From assembly GCF_900109645.1 (NCBI RefSeq), contig NZ_FOBG01000002.1, forward strand, positions 744,001-808,000: a DNA stretch of 64,000 bases. The letters are read 5' to 3'. Positions 1 to 9,558 of the stretch are shown here, piece after piece. Positions within the stretch are counted from its first letter, which is position 1, and each line of letters starts with the position of its first letter. The DNA is from Duganella sp. CF402 (GTDB lineage: Bacteria > Pseudomonadota > Gammaproteobacteria > Burkholderiales > Burkholderiaceae_D). The notes under the pieces are model-generated. The model saw only the letters and a list, made by a program, of their open reading frames with translations, did no database searches and had not been told where the DNA came from. A program made the translations under genes and the position numbers.

Positions 1-1378
1 GGATATCGCGGATGTTGGCCGCGACCGTGATGGCGTCCTCGTTGGCACGCACGATGGCATAGCCTTTACTCTCATCGCCGACGCTCACGCTCGGGACTTT
101 CGGCGGCTTGGGCGGCTCAGCCGGAAGTGCCGGCAGCGCAGGCAAGGCCGGTGTCGCTGGAGTGGCTGGCGTCGCGGGGATGGCCGGTGTCGCAGGAGTG
201 GCCGGCGTTGCTGGCGTGGCGCGGCTCATGCGCGATGGCGGTGCAGCCGGCTCCGGTGGTGCTGGCGGCTCGGCAGGTGCGGCCGGCGCTGCGGGTTCTA
301 CCAAGGCTGGCGGTTCTGGCGGGGCCGGTGGTTCCGGCGGCTGCGGTGCGGCGTGGGCATAGAAGACGGCGCCAGCCGCCAGCAAGCCGGCCAGCGGCAT
401 GGCCATCTTCCAGCTAACCGGTTCAACATCGGGACGCAGCAGGCGTTTGATACGAGACATGAGATTTCCTCCGTGAGCCGCGTGGGCTAGTTGTGTAGTG
501 TCGAACTGAAAGCGATCCAGTTGCGACAGGGCTTGCGCCAGCTTGTGCGGCTGGCCGAGCATATCCACTGCCAGGTCGTCGGCGATTTGTTCTCGCTCAA
601 TCCGGATCCTGCGCGATATAGCCCAAACACTAGGGTGATAGAACAGCACGATTTCAATCGCGCTTTGTATGAGGTTCACGAAGTAGTCGTGACGCTTGAT
701 GTGCGCCAGTTCATGCGCCAGCAGCGCTTCCAGCAAATCGACCGGCATGCCGGTGATCAGCGCGGTCGGCACCAGGATCACGGGTTTGAAGCAGCCGGCG
801 GTAATCGGGCTATCGAGATGATCGGCCACGCCCAGCCGCACATGCTGCTCGATGCCGAAGCGGCGCGCCAGCTCGGACAAGCGACGCTGCCAGTAAGGAT
901 TGGAGGTGTATTCTTCCGGCCGGGTGCGGTCCGCGACCCATTTCAGGCCGATGGCCAAACGCAGCGCCATCAACGCCGCCCCCGCCAGCCACAGGCCGAC
1001 GATCCACGGCAACTGCCGGCGCAGCAGATTCTGCGCGGCGTCCAGCGTATCGTTATCGACAATGCCGCGCGCAGCGGGCGCCAGCACGGAGAACACTACG
1101 GAATCGCCAGCAACGACGGCCGCCTTGCCGGCGCCAGCGGCGTTACCGGCAACAGCAACAGCCCCCGCATCGGCGAGCTGCATGAAGATGCCCGACAACG
1201 GCAACGCCGCGCACAGCAGCATGGCGCCGCAGGCCACGGCGTAGCGCGTCTGCGGACGCGCCTTGCGCAACAGGTACATGGCCAGCGTCACCGCCCAGCC
1301 AATCAGCAAGCCCTGCCACACAAAGTGCAGCAAGGCCCAGCCGGTGGCTGGCACTAACGTAGCGAGTTGTAGTTCCAT
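1..1378 (-). CDS. M56 family (BlaR1/MecR1-type) membrane metallopeptidase, 3' part outside window
   Basis: This reading frame starts at 1378 and is open through the left edge of the window (459 codons visible). GGGAG lies 7 bases before the ATG. The N-terminus has hydrophobic helices at about residues 10-35, 50-65 and 125-145. A zinc-protease HELAH motif sits at 222-226, inside the typical M56 context AHELAHIKRHDY, followed by the conserved IRIEREQIADDLAV segment that supplies the third ligand. After another membrane helix (about 325-345) the exported part is a long Pro/Ala/Glu-rich linker with tandem TPA/APA triplets (roughly residues 345-425). BlaR1-type proteins are membrane sensors that use the cytosolic protease to inactivate a BlaI-like repressor. 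No blaI-like gene lies next to it here, so the signalling partner is unknown. M56 assignment is strong; the sensed ligand is not predictable. Confidence 0.88.
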   Translation of the reverse strand, partial: MELQLATLVPATGWALLHFVWQGLLIGWAVTLAMYLLRKARPQTRYAVACGAMLLCAALPLSGIFMQLADAGAVAVAGNAAGAGKAAVVAGDSVVFSVLAPAARGIVDNDTLDAAQNLLRRQLPWIVGLWLAGAALMALRLAIGLKWVADRTRPEEYTSNPYWQRRLSELARRFGIEQHVRLGVADHLDSPITAGCFKPVILVPTALITGMPVDLLEALLAHELAHIKRHDYFVNLIQSAIEIVLFYHPSVWAISRRIRIEREQIADDLAVDMLGQPHKLAQALSQLDRFQFDTTQLAHAAHGGNLMSRIKRLLRPDVEPVSWKMAMPLAGLLAAGAVFYAHAAPQPPEPPAPPEPPALVEPAAPAAPAEPPAPPEPAAPPSRMSRATPATPATPATPAIPATPATPATPALPALPALPAEPPKPPKVPSVSVGDESKGYAIVRANEDAITVAANIRDI

Positions 1379-1398
1379 TGCCGCACTCCCTGAATGAT

Positions 1399-1452
1399 GG
1401 ATGTAGAATAAATTATCTAGAACGCGCTGTCTAGAAGTTTTTTTCTACATCC
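1399..1452 (-). promoter_or_regulatory. Perfect 10-bp inverted repeat with candidate promoter upstream of the M56 gene
   Basis: GGATGTAGAA at 1399-1408 is repeated perfectly in inverted orientation at 1443-1452. The intervening 34 bases carry two copies of TCTAGAA. On the minus strand a TAGACA hexamer and a TATTCT hexamer, 17 bases apart, fall between the arms, so the arms flank a plausible sigma70 promoter. BlaI/MecI operators contain TACA/TGTA half-sites, and both arms contain TGTA/TACA. The operator role is inference. Confidence 0.45.
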
Positions 1453-1477
1453 AACGGGACAGGCTTAGTACCCAGGC

Positions 1478-2584
1478 TTAGTACAGCACGACAGAGCGGA
1501 TCGATTCACCGCTCTTCATCAGGTCGAAGCCCTGGTTGATGTCTTCCAGCTTCAGTCGATGGGTGATCAGGTCATCGATATTCAGCTTGCCTTCCATGTA
1601 CCAGTCGACGATTTTCGGCACATCGGTGCGGCCGCGTGCGCCGCCGAAAGCGGAACCCTTCCACTCGCGGCCCGTCACCAGCTGGAACGGACGGGTGGAA
1701 ATTTCCTGTCCTGCCGCCGCTACGCCGATGATGATCGATTTGCCCCAGCCTTTATGGCAGCACTCCAGCGCCTGACGCATCAGCGTGGTGTTGCCGACGC
1801 ACTCGAAGCTGTAGTCGGCGCCGCCGTCGGTCAGCTGGATGATGTGGTCGACCACGTTCTCGACTTCATTTGGATTCACGAAGTGGGTCATGCCGAACTT
1901 GCGCGCCATCGCTTCGCGCGCCGGGTTGATGTCGACGCCGATGATCTTGTCCGCGCCGACCATCTTGGCCGCCTGGATCACGTTCAGGCCGATGCCGCCC
2001 AGACCGAACACCACCACATTGGCGCCCGCTTCCACCTTGGCGGTGAACAGCACCGCGCCCACGCCGGTGGTCACGCCGCAACCGATGTAGCAAACTTTAT
2101 CGAACGGCGCATCGCTGCGGATTTTCGCCAGCGCGATTTCCGGCACCACGATGTAGTTGGAGAAGGTCGACGTGCCCATGTAGTGGTAGATCGGCTTGCC
2201 GTCGATGGAGAAGCGGCTGGTCGCATCCGGCATCAGGCCCTTGCCTTGCGTGGCGCGGATCGACTGGCACAGATTGGTTTTTTGCGACAGGCAGAATTTG
2301 CACTGGCGGCATTCCGGCGTGTACAGCGGAATGACGTGGTCATCTTTTTTCAGCGACTTGACGCCGGGGCCGACATCGACCACCACGCCTGCGCCTTCAT
2401 GGCCGAGAATGGCCGGGAAAATCCCTTCCGGATCGGCGCCGGACAGGGTGTAATAATCGGTGTGGCAAATGCCGGTGGCTTTGATTTCCACCAGCACTTC
2501 GCCTTCGCGCGGGCCGCCCAGCTCAACTTCTTCGATGGTGAGTGGCTTGCCCGCTTGCCATGCAACGGCTGCTTTGGTTTTCAT
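1478..2584 (-). CDS. frmA: S-(hydroxymethyl)glutathione dehydrogenase (class III alcohol dehydrogenase)
   Basis: This 368-residue zinc alcohol dehydrogenase oxidises S-hydroxymethylglutathione, the spontaneous adduct of formaldehyde and glutathione, using NAD+ in the cytoplasm. Catalytic zinc ligands are visible as C40 (GICHTDYY) and H62-E63 (GHEGAG). The structural zinc is held by C92, C95, C98 and C106. The cofactor loop reads VFGLGGIGLNVIQ, and the C-terminal Gly-Arg-rich substrate region is typical of the glutathione-dependent class. Length and sequence match the family throughout. The usual partner, S-formylglutathione hydrolase, is not adjacent. A 13-base tandem duplication (GTACTAAGCCTGG type) covers and follows the stop codon. 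Confidence 0.96.
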   Translation of the reverse strand: MKTKAAVAWQAGKPLTIEEVELGGPREGEVLVEIKATGICHTDYYTLSGADPEGIFPAILGHEGAGVVVDVGPGVKSLKKDDHVIPLYTPECRQCKFCLSQKTNLCQSIRATQGKGLMPDATSRFSIDGKPIYHYMGTSTFSNYIVVPEIALAKIRSDAPFDKVCYIGCGVTTGVGAVLFTAKVEAGANVVVFGLGGIGLNVIQAAKMVGADKIIGVDINPAREAMARKFGMTHFVNPNEVENVVDHIIQLTDGGADYSFECVGNTTLMRQALECCHKGWGKSIIIGVAAAGQEISTRPFQLVTGREWKGSAFGGARGRTDVPKIVDWYMEGKLNIDDLITHRLKLEDINQGFDLMKSGESIRSVVLY

Positions 2585-2623
2585 GTACGTTCCTTTTCGC
2601 GTGGGAACGTCATGATAGCAAAA

Positions 2624-3556
2624 TCAGTCGTGGAACGCGTCCACCACTTTGCGCTTGCCGAGCATGAAAGCATCGGCCACATGGCGCAGCGGCGCCACGT
2701 CGACGTCCGACTTGCCGGCGCGGACGATGTCGGCAAAGCGCTGGTACAGCGATGGGTACTCAGCCTCTTTCTCCAGCGCCTGCTCAACGCCGTTGATCCA
2801 CAGGCGCGCGCCGCCATTCGCCAGGCGCACTTCGCCGTTGGCGGTGGCGACGATGATGTCCCAGCTTTGCGGGCCGGTCTGGCGCCAGTCGAATTCGGCA
2901 TGCACCTTGATACCTGCCGCGTTCTGGAAATGCAGGTCGGCGGCGATCGGCGCGTCGCGGTTCTCAGGGAATTCCAGCGCGGCCTTGGTCAGGAACACCG
3001 CCGACGGCAAAATCTCGGTCACGATCGACAGCGCGTTGATGCCCGGATCGAACACGCCGAGGCCGCCCGCTTGCCAGATCCAGTCCTGGTTCGGATGCCA
3101 CTGGCGCACGTCTTCTTTCCAGATCACGTGCATGGCGGTTGGCGCGTTGGCGGCCAGGTGCGCTTTGGCAGGCTGCACGCCCGGCGCATAGCGCGAGTGC
3201 CAGCTGGCGAACAGGCTCACGCCCTGCTTGGCCGCGAAGGCTTCCAGGTCGGCCACTTCCGACAGCGTGGCGCCCGGCGGCTTTTCCATGAACACGTGCT
3301 TGCCGGCGGCCAGCGCCTTGTAGGCGGCGGCGTAGCGGTACTGCGGCGGCATGCACAGCGACACGGCTTCAATGTCCGGGCGCGCTTCCAGCATCGCCTC
3401 GATGGTCGGGAAGCTCGGGATGTTTTCGATGGTGTTGTTGCGGCTGGCCGTCGCGACCAGCGCGAAATTGGCGGCTTGCGCGGCAATCGCCGGCACGTGC
3501 TGATCGTAGACGATCTTGCCCACGCCGACGATGGCGAGTTTGATTGGTGACGTCAT
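2624..3556 (-). CDS. Gfo/Idh/MocA family oxidoreductase, probable D-galactose 1-dehydrogenase
   Basis: This 310-residue protein has an N-terminal Rossmann fold (IVGVGKIVYDQHVPAI, residues 9-24) and the EKPPG motif carrying the family's catalytic lysine near residue 92. The C-terminal alpha/beta domain contains GLGVFDPGINALSI. The overall sequence, including WHSRYAPGV and WKEDVRQWHPNQDW, resembles the bacterial D-galactose/L-arabinose 1-dehydrogenase branch, which oxidises the sugar to the lactone with NAD(P)+. No other galactose (De Ley-Doudoroff) gene is nearby, so the physiological sugar is uncertain. It lies 39 bases upstream of frmA in the same direction. Confidence 0.75.
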   Translation of the reverse strand: MTSPIKLAIVGVGKIVYDQHVPAIAAQAANFALVATASRNNTIENIPSFPTIEAMLEARPDIEAVSLCMPPQYRYAAAYKALAAGKHVFMEKPPGATLSEVADLEAFAAKQGVSLFASWHSRYAPGVQPAKAHLAANAPTAMHVIWKEDVRQWHPNQDWIWQAGGLGVFDPGINALSIVTEILPSAVFLTKAALEFPENRDAPIAADLHFQNAAGIKVHAEFDWRQTGPQSWDIIVATANGEVRLANGGARLWINGVEQALEKEAEYPSLYQRFADIVRAGKSDVDVAPLRHVADAFMLGKRKVVDAFHD

Positions 3557-3655
3557 CTGGTGTCCTGATTGAAGTGATCCGGCAGCCTATCACCTCCGCC
3601 AGCCGCGCAACAAGCGCGGACCGGCGTCACCGAGTATTTATTATCAATATTGCGA

Positions 3656-4114
3656 TTATTGGGGCTCAACTGGCATCGCAGAACCAATGCCCAGCAGGTC
3701 CGACACCGTGCGCCACAGCTGGCGCGGCGAGGTCCACGGCTTGGGCAGGAAGGCGTTGCCGGCGTGATGCTGCTCCGGATGGCGGGCCGAATACATCAGC
3801 ACCCGCGCCTGTTGTTGCTGGCGGCGCAGGTCGTGCAGCAGGTCGATGCCGTCGCCGTCCGGCAGGTCCGGATCCAGCACCACCAGCGCGAACTGCTCGG
3901 TTTGCAGCAATTCCTGCGCTGCGGCCAGGCTGGGCACGTGGGTTACATGCGTTTCCGGCACCAGCAGCGCGGCCAGCACCAGTGCGGTGTCGTGGTCGCT
4001 GTCGATGTGCAGCACGCGCGGTGCTTCGGCGAAAATGGAAAAGCCGATGGCACCGCCGCTGCCGGTGTCGTCTTGGAATGGGCGATGGGTACTCGTAGGG
4101 AAATCATTGGTCAT
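3656..4114 (-). CDS. Single-domain response regulator
   Basis: This 152-residue protein is essentially one receiver domain preceded by about 30 low-complexity residues. The acidic pocket is HIDSDHD (residues 37-42), the phospho-acceptor is D81 in VVLDPDLPDGDG, the switch Ser is at 109 and the conserved Lys is K125 (LPKPW). There is no output domain, so it probably works as a CheY-like messenger or phosphate sink. No histidine kinase is adjacent; its neighbours are a sugar dehydrogenase and the ANTAR regulator, both on the same strand. Confidence 0.8.
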   Translation of the reverse strand: MTNDFPTSTHRPFQDDTGSGGAIGFSIFAEAPRVLHIDSDHDTALVLAALLVPETHVTHVPSLAAAQELLQTEQFALVVLDPDLPDGDGIDLLHDLRRQQQQARVLMYSARHPEQHHAGNAFLPKPWTSPRQLWRTVSDLLGIGSAMPVEPQ

Positions 4115-4248
4115 GACGGTCTCCGCTGGATAAGCTGATTAAGCTCGGCGGAGTTGGGCCGAAAGGACGAGGTTGGCGCAGGGGGCAGGCGGCCAATGAA
4201 GCGGCAAGTGCAGATGATAAGGCCCTGCCGCAGACTCTAGTGTATATC

Positions 4249-4285
4249 AAAAATGCCGTAGGACAAGAAAATTTTTCCCTACGGC
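4249..4285 (-). terminator. Rho-independent terminator of the ANTAR regulator gene
   Basis: On the minus strand GCCGTAGG (4285-4278) pairs with CCTACGGC (4262-4255) across a 15-base loop. It is followed by ATTTTTG. It lies just 3' of the ANTAR gene stop at 4297. Confidence 0.7.
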
Positions 4286-4296
4286 GTTAATCGCGT

Positions 4297-4929
4297 TTAC
4301 TTTTTCAGACGATTACTGAATGCGGCATGCAAGCTATTCAAGGTTTCCTCGGCCGCCAGCAGCTGGTCGGCCACCTCGTTGACCTTGCGGCGGTTGGAGC
4401 GGGCGTGGTCGCGCAGCACCTCGAACGCGGTGTTGCGGTCGGTCTGGAATTTGCACATCAACAGGCCCACGGCCAGGCTGGTTTCGCGGCCGGCGGCCAG
4501 CGCGGCATTCAGGTTCAGTTCGGTGCGGCGCAGCTGGCGGATTTCGTCGGCGCGCGCCAGGCCGGCGGCGAAGGCCGGCATCAAATGTTTTTCATCGACC
4601 GGCTTGACCAGGAAACCGACCGCGCCGTACGACGCGGCCTGCTTGCCGGCGTCGGCATCGCCACGGCCGGACAGGAACATGAACGGCACCGAGCTGGTGG
4701 CGTGCAGCTGCTTGGCCAGTTCCAGCCCGTTCATGCCGGGCATGTGAATGTCGAGCAGGGCCAGGTCCGGTTCGCGCTGGGCGATGGCTTGCAGCGCCTG
4801 CTCCGCCGACGAGGCCTTGGTGATGTCATAGCCGGCGTGACCCAGCACTTCACCGAGGAAATCCAGCAGCAAAGGATCGTCGTCGACGATAAGGATCTGG
4901 CGCTTCTGTACAGGAATGGATGCGGTCAT
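4297..4929 (-). CDS. ANTAR-domain response regulator
   Basis: This protein has 210 residues from the ATG at 4929. The receiver domain (about 10-125) has the acidic pair at VDDD, phospho-acceptor D60 (LALLDIHMPGMNG) and K109 (FLVKPVD). After a helical linker, the C-terminal ANTAR domain (about 135-200) shows AVGLLMCKFQTDRNTAFEVLRDHA and the NEVADQLL helix. ANTAR proteins bind paired hexaloop hairpins in nascent RNA and act as phosphorylation-dependent antiterminators. The frame extends to a GTG at 4986, but a TATAAT hexamer at 4963-4968 sits inside that extension, so I take 4929 as the start. No cognate kinase or obvious target leader is adjacent. Confidence 0.88.
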   Translation of the reverse strand: MTASIPVQKRQILIVDDDPLLLDFLGEVLGHAGYDITKASSAEQALQAIAQREPDLALLDIHMPGMNGLELAKQLHATSSVPFMFLSGRGDADAGKQAASYGAVGFLVKPVDEKHLMPAFAAGLARADEIRQLRRTELNLNAALAAGRETSLAVGLLMCKFQTDRNTAFEVLRDHARSNRRKVNEVADQLLAAEETLNSLHAAFSNRLKK

Positions 4930-4962
4930 GGGGCAGAAACCTTGGGCTATTGCTAACGCCTC

Positions 4963-4993
4963 ATTATAAGACCGAAATCCCCCCACACTTCAA
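4963..4993 (-). promoter_or_regulatory. Sigma70-like promoter of the ANTAR regulator
   Basis: TATAAT is read on the minus strand at 4968-4963, and a TTGAAG hexamer lies at 4993-4988 with a 19-base spacer. The spacing is longer than ideal but the -10 is perfect. It falls between thiE and the chosen start at 4929. Confidence 0.5.
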
Positions 4994-4999
4994 GCGTTT

Positions 5000-5617
5000 T
5001 TATTGCTGTGCGAAAAGCGATTGGAATTGTCCAACGGCCTGCGCCACACTTGCAGCTTGATACACGCTGCTGATGGCGGCCACCATATGGGCGCCGCGCG
5101 CCACCAGCGGCGCGGCGTTCTGCGGCGTCATGCCGCCGATCACCACGGTCGGCACGCGGATCACTTCGCGCGCCTGGTCGAGAATGGCGGGCTGGGTGGT
5201 CACGGCATACTGCTTGACCCGCGACGGGTAGAAGCCGCCGAAGGCGACGTAGCTGGCGCCCGCGTCCTGCGCGTTAAGGGCGCGCGTCATGTCGCCGTAG
5301 CAGGAGGCGCCGATGATTTTTCGTTTACCCAGTTTCATGCGGACCTGGGCCACTTCGGCATCGGTGCCGCCGAGGTGGATGCCGTCGGCATCGAGATCGG
5401 TGCACAGGTCGACGTGGTCGTTGACGATGAACGGCACGCGGTAGCGGCGGCACAGGGCCAGCAGCGCGTGGGCCTGTTCGTAGCGCAGCACCGGGCCGGC
5501 TTCCTTGTGACGGTATTGCAGCAGCGCGATCGGCGCGGCCTGCATGGCCTGCTCGGTCAGTTGCAGCAGGCGGCTGGTGTCGTCCCAGTTGGGGGTGACG
5601 AGGTAGAGTCCTTGCAT
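5000..5617 (-). CDS. thiE: Thiamine phosphate synthase
   Basis: This 205-residue TIM-barrel enzyme couples HMP-pyrophosphate with thiazole phosphate to give thiamine phosphate. Visible family motifs are LLQYRHK (diphosphate binding), VNDHVDL, GIHLGG, GASCYGD, YVAFGGFYPS and VVIGGMTPQN. Length is normal. It is the last gene of the thi operon, 18 bases after thiD, with a purine-rich AAAGAGAG before the ATG. Confidence 0.95.
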   Translation of the reverse strand: MQGLYLVTPNWDDTSRLLQLTEQAMQAAPIALLQYRHKEAGPVLRYEQAHALLALCRRYRVPFIVNDHVDLCTDLDADGIHLGGTDAEVAQVRMKLGKRKIIGASCYGDMTRALNAQDAGASYVAFGGFYPSRVKQYAVTTQPAILDQAREVIRVPTVVIGGMTPQNAAPLVARGAHMVAAISSVYQAASVAQAVGQFQSLFAQQ

Positions 5618-5635
5618 GATGTGTCTCTCTTTGTT

Positions 5636-6400
5636 TTAACGCAGCGGAATGCGCTGGCCTTCGGCGATGGCGTAAGCGTCGTGCAGCGCGAGATAGGTGT
5701 AGTGCTGGGCGTTTTCCAGCGCGATGGTGGTCGGCAGACCGAGCGCCAGCTGGCCGGCGATGGCTGACGCCAGCGTGCACCCGCTGCCATGAAACTCGCC
5801 CGCCAACCGCCGCCAGCGCCACTCGCGTGGGGCATCCTGGCCATACCAGCGATTGACGACTTCATCGCCTTCACCGTGGCCGCCGGTGATGAGGACGTGG
5901 CAGCAGCCGCGCGCGCGCAAGGTTTGCGCTTGCGCGTCCAGCCGGGTGGCGTCGCTCAGGGCCTGCGCTTCCGGCCCGTTCGGCGTGATGACCGTGGCGA
6001 GCGGCAGCAGCGGCTCCAATGCTTGCACCGCATCGTCGCGCGACAGCAGATCGCCATGCCCGCTGGCCAGCACTGGATCCAGCACCACCGGCAAATCCGG
6101 CTGCCGTTCACGCAGCCGCACGATCACCTCGGCAATCGCCAGCGCATTGGCGGCGCTGCCGGTGATGCCGATCTTGACCGCGCTGATGGCGCACTTGCCG
6201 ACCAACGCCTGCGCCTGCCGCAGCACCATGCCCGCGTCCACCGGCTGCACGCCATAGACGCGGTCATTGTCCTGCACCGTCAGCGCGGTGCAGACCGTGA
6301 GCGCATGCGCCCCCTGCCCCGCCACTGCCTGCAGATCCGCAGACAGCCCGGCGCCGCCGGATGGATCCAGCCCGGCGAACACCAGCACACAGGGTTTCAT
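5636..6400 (-). CDS. thiD: Hydroxymethylpyrimidine/phosphomethylpyrimidine kinase
   Basis: This ribokinase-fold enzyme of 254 residues phosphorylates HMP and HMP-phosphate. It begins MKPCVLVFAGLDPSGGAG, the standard ThiD N-terminus. It carries VKIGITGS, VVLDPVLASGHG, the ATP/anion-hole region HGSGCTLASAIAGQLALG (catalytic Asp/Gly-Cys motif) and TPNGPEAQAL. The start at 6400 overlaps the thiG stop as ATGA, indicating translational coupling. A longer open frame upstream to 6772 is antisense-like and is rejected. Confidence 0.95.
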   Translation of the reverse strand: MKPCVLVFAGLDPSGGAGLSADLQAVAGQGAHALTVCTALTVQDNDRVYGVQPVDAGMVLRQAQALVGKCAISAVKIGITGSAANALAIAEVIVRLRERQPDLPVVLDPVLASGHGDLLSRDDAVQALEPLLPLATVITPNGPEAQALSDATRLDAQAQTLRARGCCHVLITGGHGEGDEVVNRWYGQDAPREWRWRRLAGEFHGSGCTLASAIAGQLALGLPTTIALENAQHYTYLALHDAYAIAEGQRIPLR

Positions 6401-7176
6401 GCCAGCCGGCCCGCCATCGGCGACGATGGCGAAGCGGCGAACTTGCGCGCAATGCGGCCGGCAAGATACGCCTCGCGCCCCGCCTGCACGCCCAGCTTCA
6501 TGGCGCGCGCCATGCGCACCGGATCCTGCGCGCCGGCGATGGCGGTGTTCATCAGCACACCATCGCAGCCCAGTTCCATCGCAATCGCCGCATCGGATGC
6601 CGTGCCGACGCCGGCATCCACCAGCACCGGCACCTTGGCCTGCTCGATAATCAGCGACAGGTTCCACGGGTTGAGAATGCCCATGCCCGAGCCGATCAAC
6701 GATGCGAGCGGCATCACCGCAACGCAGCCGATATCCTCCAGCATGCGCGCCTGGATAGGATCGTCGCTGCAATAGACCATCACATCGAAGCCGTCCTTGA
6801 CCAGCGCTGCAGCGGCGACCAGCGTCTCCGGCATATTCGGGAACAAAGTGCGCTCGTCGCCCAGCACCTCCAGTTTCACCAGCTTATGGCCGTTGAGCAG
6901 CTCACGCGCCATCTGCAAAGTGTAGATGGCGTCCTTGGCGTTGTAGCAGCCCGCCGTATTCGGCAGGATGGTGTACTGCGAAGGCGGCAGCACATCCAGC
7001 AGCGACGGCGCCTTTGGATCCTGTCCGATATTCACGCGGCGGATCGCCACCGTAATGATCTCCGCCTCGGCGGCATCCGTCGCCTCGCGGGTCTGCTGCA
7101 AATCCTTGTACTTACCGCTACCCACCAGCAAGCGGGATTTATATTCCTTCCCCGCGATCTTCAAAACATCACTCAT
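6397..7176 (-). CDS. thiG: Thiazole synthase
   Basis: This 259-residue TIM barrel forms the thiazole phosphate ring from deoxyxylulose phosphate, the ThiS thiocarboxylate and dehydroglycine. The Schiff-base lysine lies in HKLVKLEVLGD, and the phosphate-binding segments are PVLVDAGVGTASDA and GVLMNTAIAGA. Two ATGs are close together (7182 and 7176). GGAG lies 6 bases before the second and directly abuts the first, so 7176 is chosen. It follows thiS by 13 bases and overlaps thiD by 4. Confidence 0.95.
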   Translation of the reverse strand: MSDVLKIAGKEYKSRLLVGSGKYKDLQQTREATDAAEAEIITVAIRRVNIGQDPKAPSLLDVLPPSQYTILPNTAGCYNAKDAIYTLQMARELLNGHKLVKLEVLGDERTLFPNMPETLVAAAALVKDGFDVMVYCSDDPIQARMLEDIGCVAVMPLASLIGSGMGILNPWNLSLIIEQAKVPVLVDAGVGTASDAAIAMELGCDGVLMNTAIAGAQDPVRMARAMKLGVQAGREAYLAGRIARKFAASPSSPMAGRLA

Positions 7177-7189
7177 ATCCATCTCCGAT

Positions 7190-7393
7190 TTAACCGCCGC
7201 CGATGGCGCGCACGATATCCACTTTGTCCTGCGCCTGCAGGACGCGCTCAGGCCACTGCTGGCGCGGCACCACATTGCGGTTGACCGCCAGCGCCAGCGC
7301 CTGGCCAGTCAACTCCAGCGCGTCGACCAGCTGATTCAAAGTCTGCTGCGGCGGCACCTTGTGCGGCGCCCCGTTCAACTCAATCTCAATCAT
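7190..7393 (-). CDS. thiS: Sulfur carrier protein ThiS
   Basis: This 67-residue ubiquitin-like protein ends in IGGG, the Gly-Gly tail that is adenylated and converted to the thiocarboxylate used by ThiG. The sequence begins MIEIELNGAPHKV and contains the typical LNQLVDAL and ALAVNRNVVPR. A TTG nine bases upstream (7402) is possible, but the ATG at 7393 gives the normal family length. It starts 5 bases after the thiC stop. Confidence 0.92.
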   Translation of the reverse strand: MIEIELNGAPHKVPPQQTLNQLVDALELTGQALALAVNRNVVPRQQWPERVLQAQDKVDIVRAIGGG

Positions 7394-7398
7394 GATCT

Positions 7399-9282
<1,884 letters not shown>

Positions 9283-9283
9283 T

Positions 9284-9320
9284 TGGCTCCTTTGTTGGGC
9301 TACAGGAGCCAGCAAAGGAG
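9284..9320 (-). promoter_or_regulatory. Anti-Shine-Dalgarno hairpin region of the thiC riboswitch
   Basis: On the minus strand TGGCTCCT (9311-9304) is perfectly complementary to AGGAGCCA (9291-9284), which contains the thiC ribosome-binding site. A second complement, CTCCTTTG (9320-9313), pairs with CAAAGGAG (9294-9287). Both pairings occlude the same site and are mutually exclusive. This fits translational control by the upstream aptamer. Confidence 0.6.
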
Positions 9321-9372
9321 GTTGGACGACAGCCTGCGCGCGGGTGCAGATGGAACGGTGGCGCGGCGTTAT

Positions 9373-9459
9373 CCTAAGCTTCCCTTCGCTGGCATTATCC
9401 AGATCAGGTTCGGAGGGTATTTCTCACCCGCTGCGCTCGCGCGCCGCAGGACCCCTAGC
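9373..9459 (-). ncRNA. TPP riboswitch (THI element)
   Basis: On the minus strand the leader carries the conserved thi-box blocks. These are CTAGGGGT, then GGGTGAGAAATACCC, then GAACCTGATCTGGATAATG, then CCAGCGAAGGGAAG. The outer stem P1 can form between 9458-9454 and 9378-9374 (with one G-U pair), and a variable P3 arm is GCGGCGCGCGAGCGC. Position, order and spacing match the thiamine pyrophosphate aptamer that controls thiC operons. It ends 90 bases before the thiC start and should repress the operon when TPP is abundant. Confidence 0.96.
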
Positions 9460-9558
9460 GTGTGCCACCTCGCGGTGGCGCGCCGATTATAAACCTTGTT
9501 GCCGGCGAAGTGGCAAAAATCCTACAGTGGCGTGTATCGGCTCAGGTATAGTGTCTGC

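Noticed and set aside
108..360. Possible CRISPR or tandem-repeat array
   Set aside because: The short periodicity is codon-level TPA/APA repetition within a coding sequence, without spacers.
108..362. Plus-strand Gly/Ala collagen-like open frame
   Set aside because: It is the antisense reading of the Pro/Ala-rich linker of the M56 protein and has no ribosome-binding site.
491..1357. Plus-strand 288-codon open frame
   Set aside because: Antisense to the M56 protease, whose HELAH motif and context are unmistakable on the minus strand.
6401..6772. N-terminal extension of ThiD
   Set aside because: It overlaps most of thiG out of frame; ThiD proteins begin at the MKPCVLVFAGLDPSGGAG segment.
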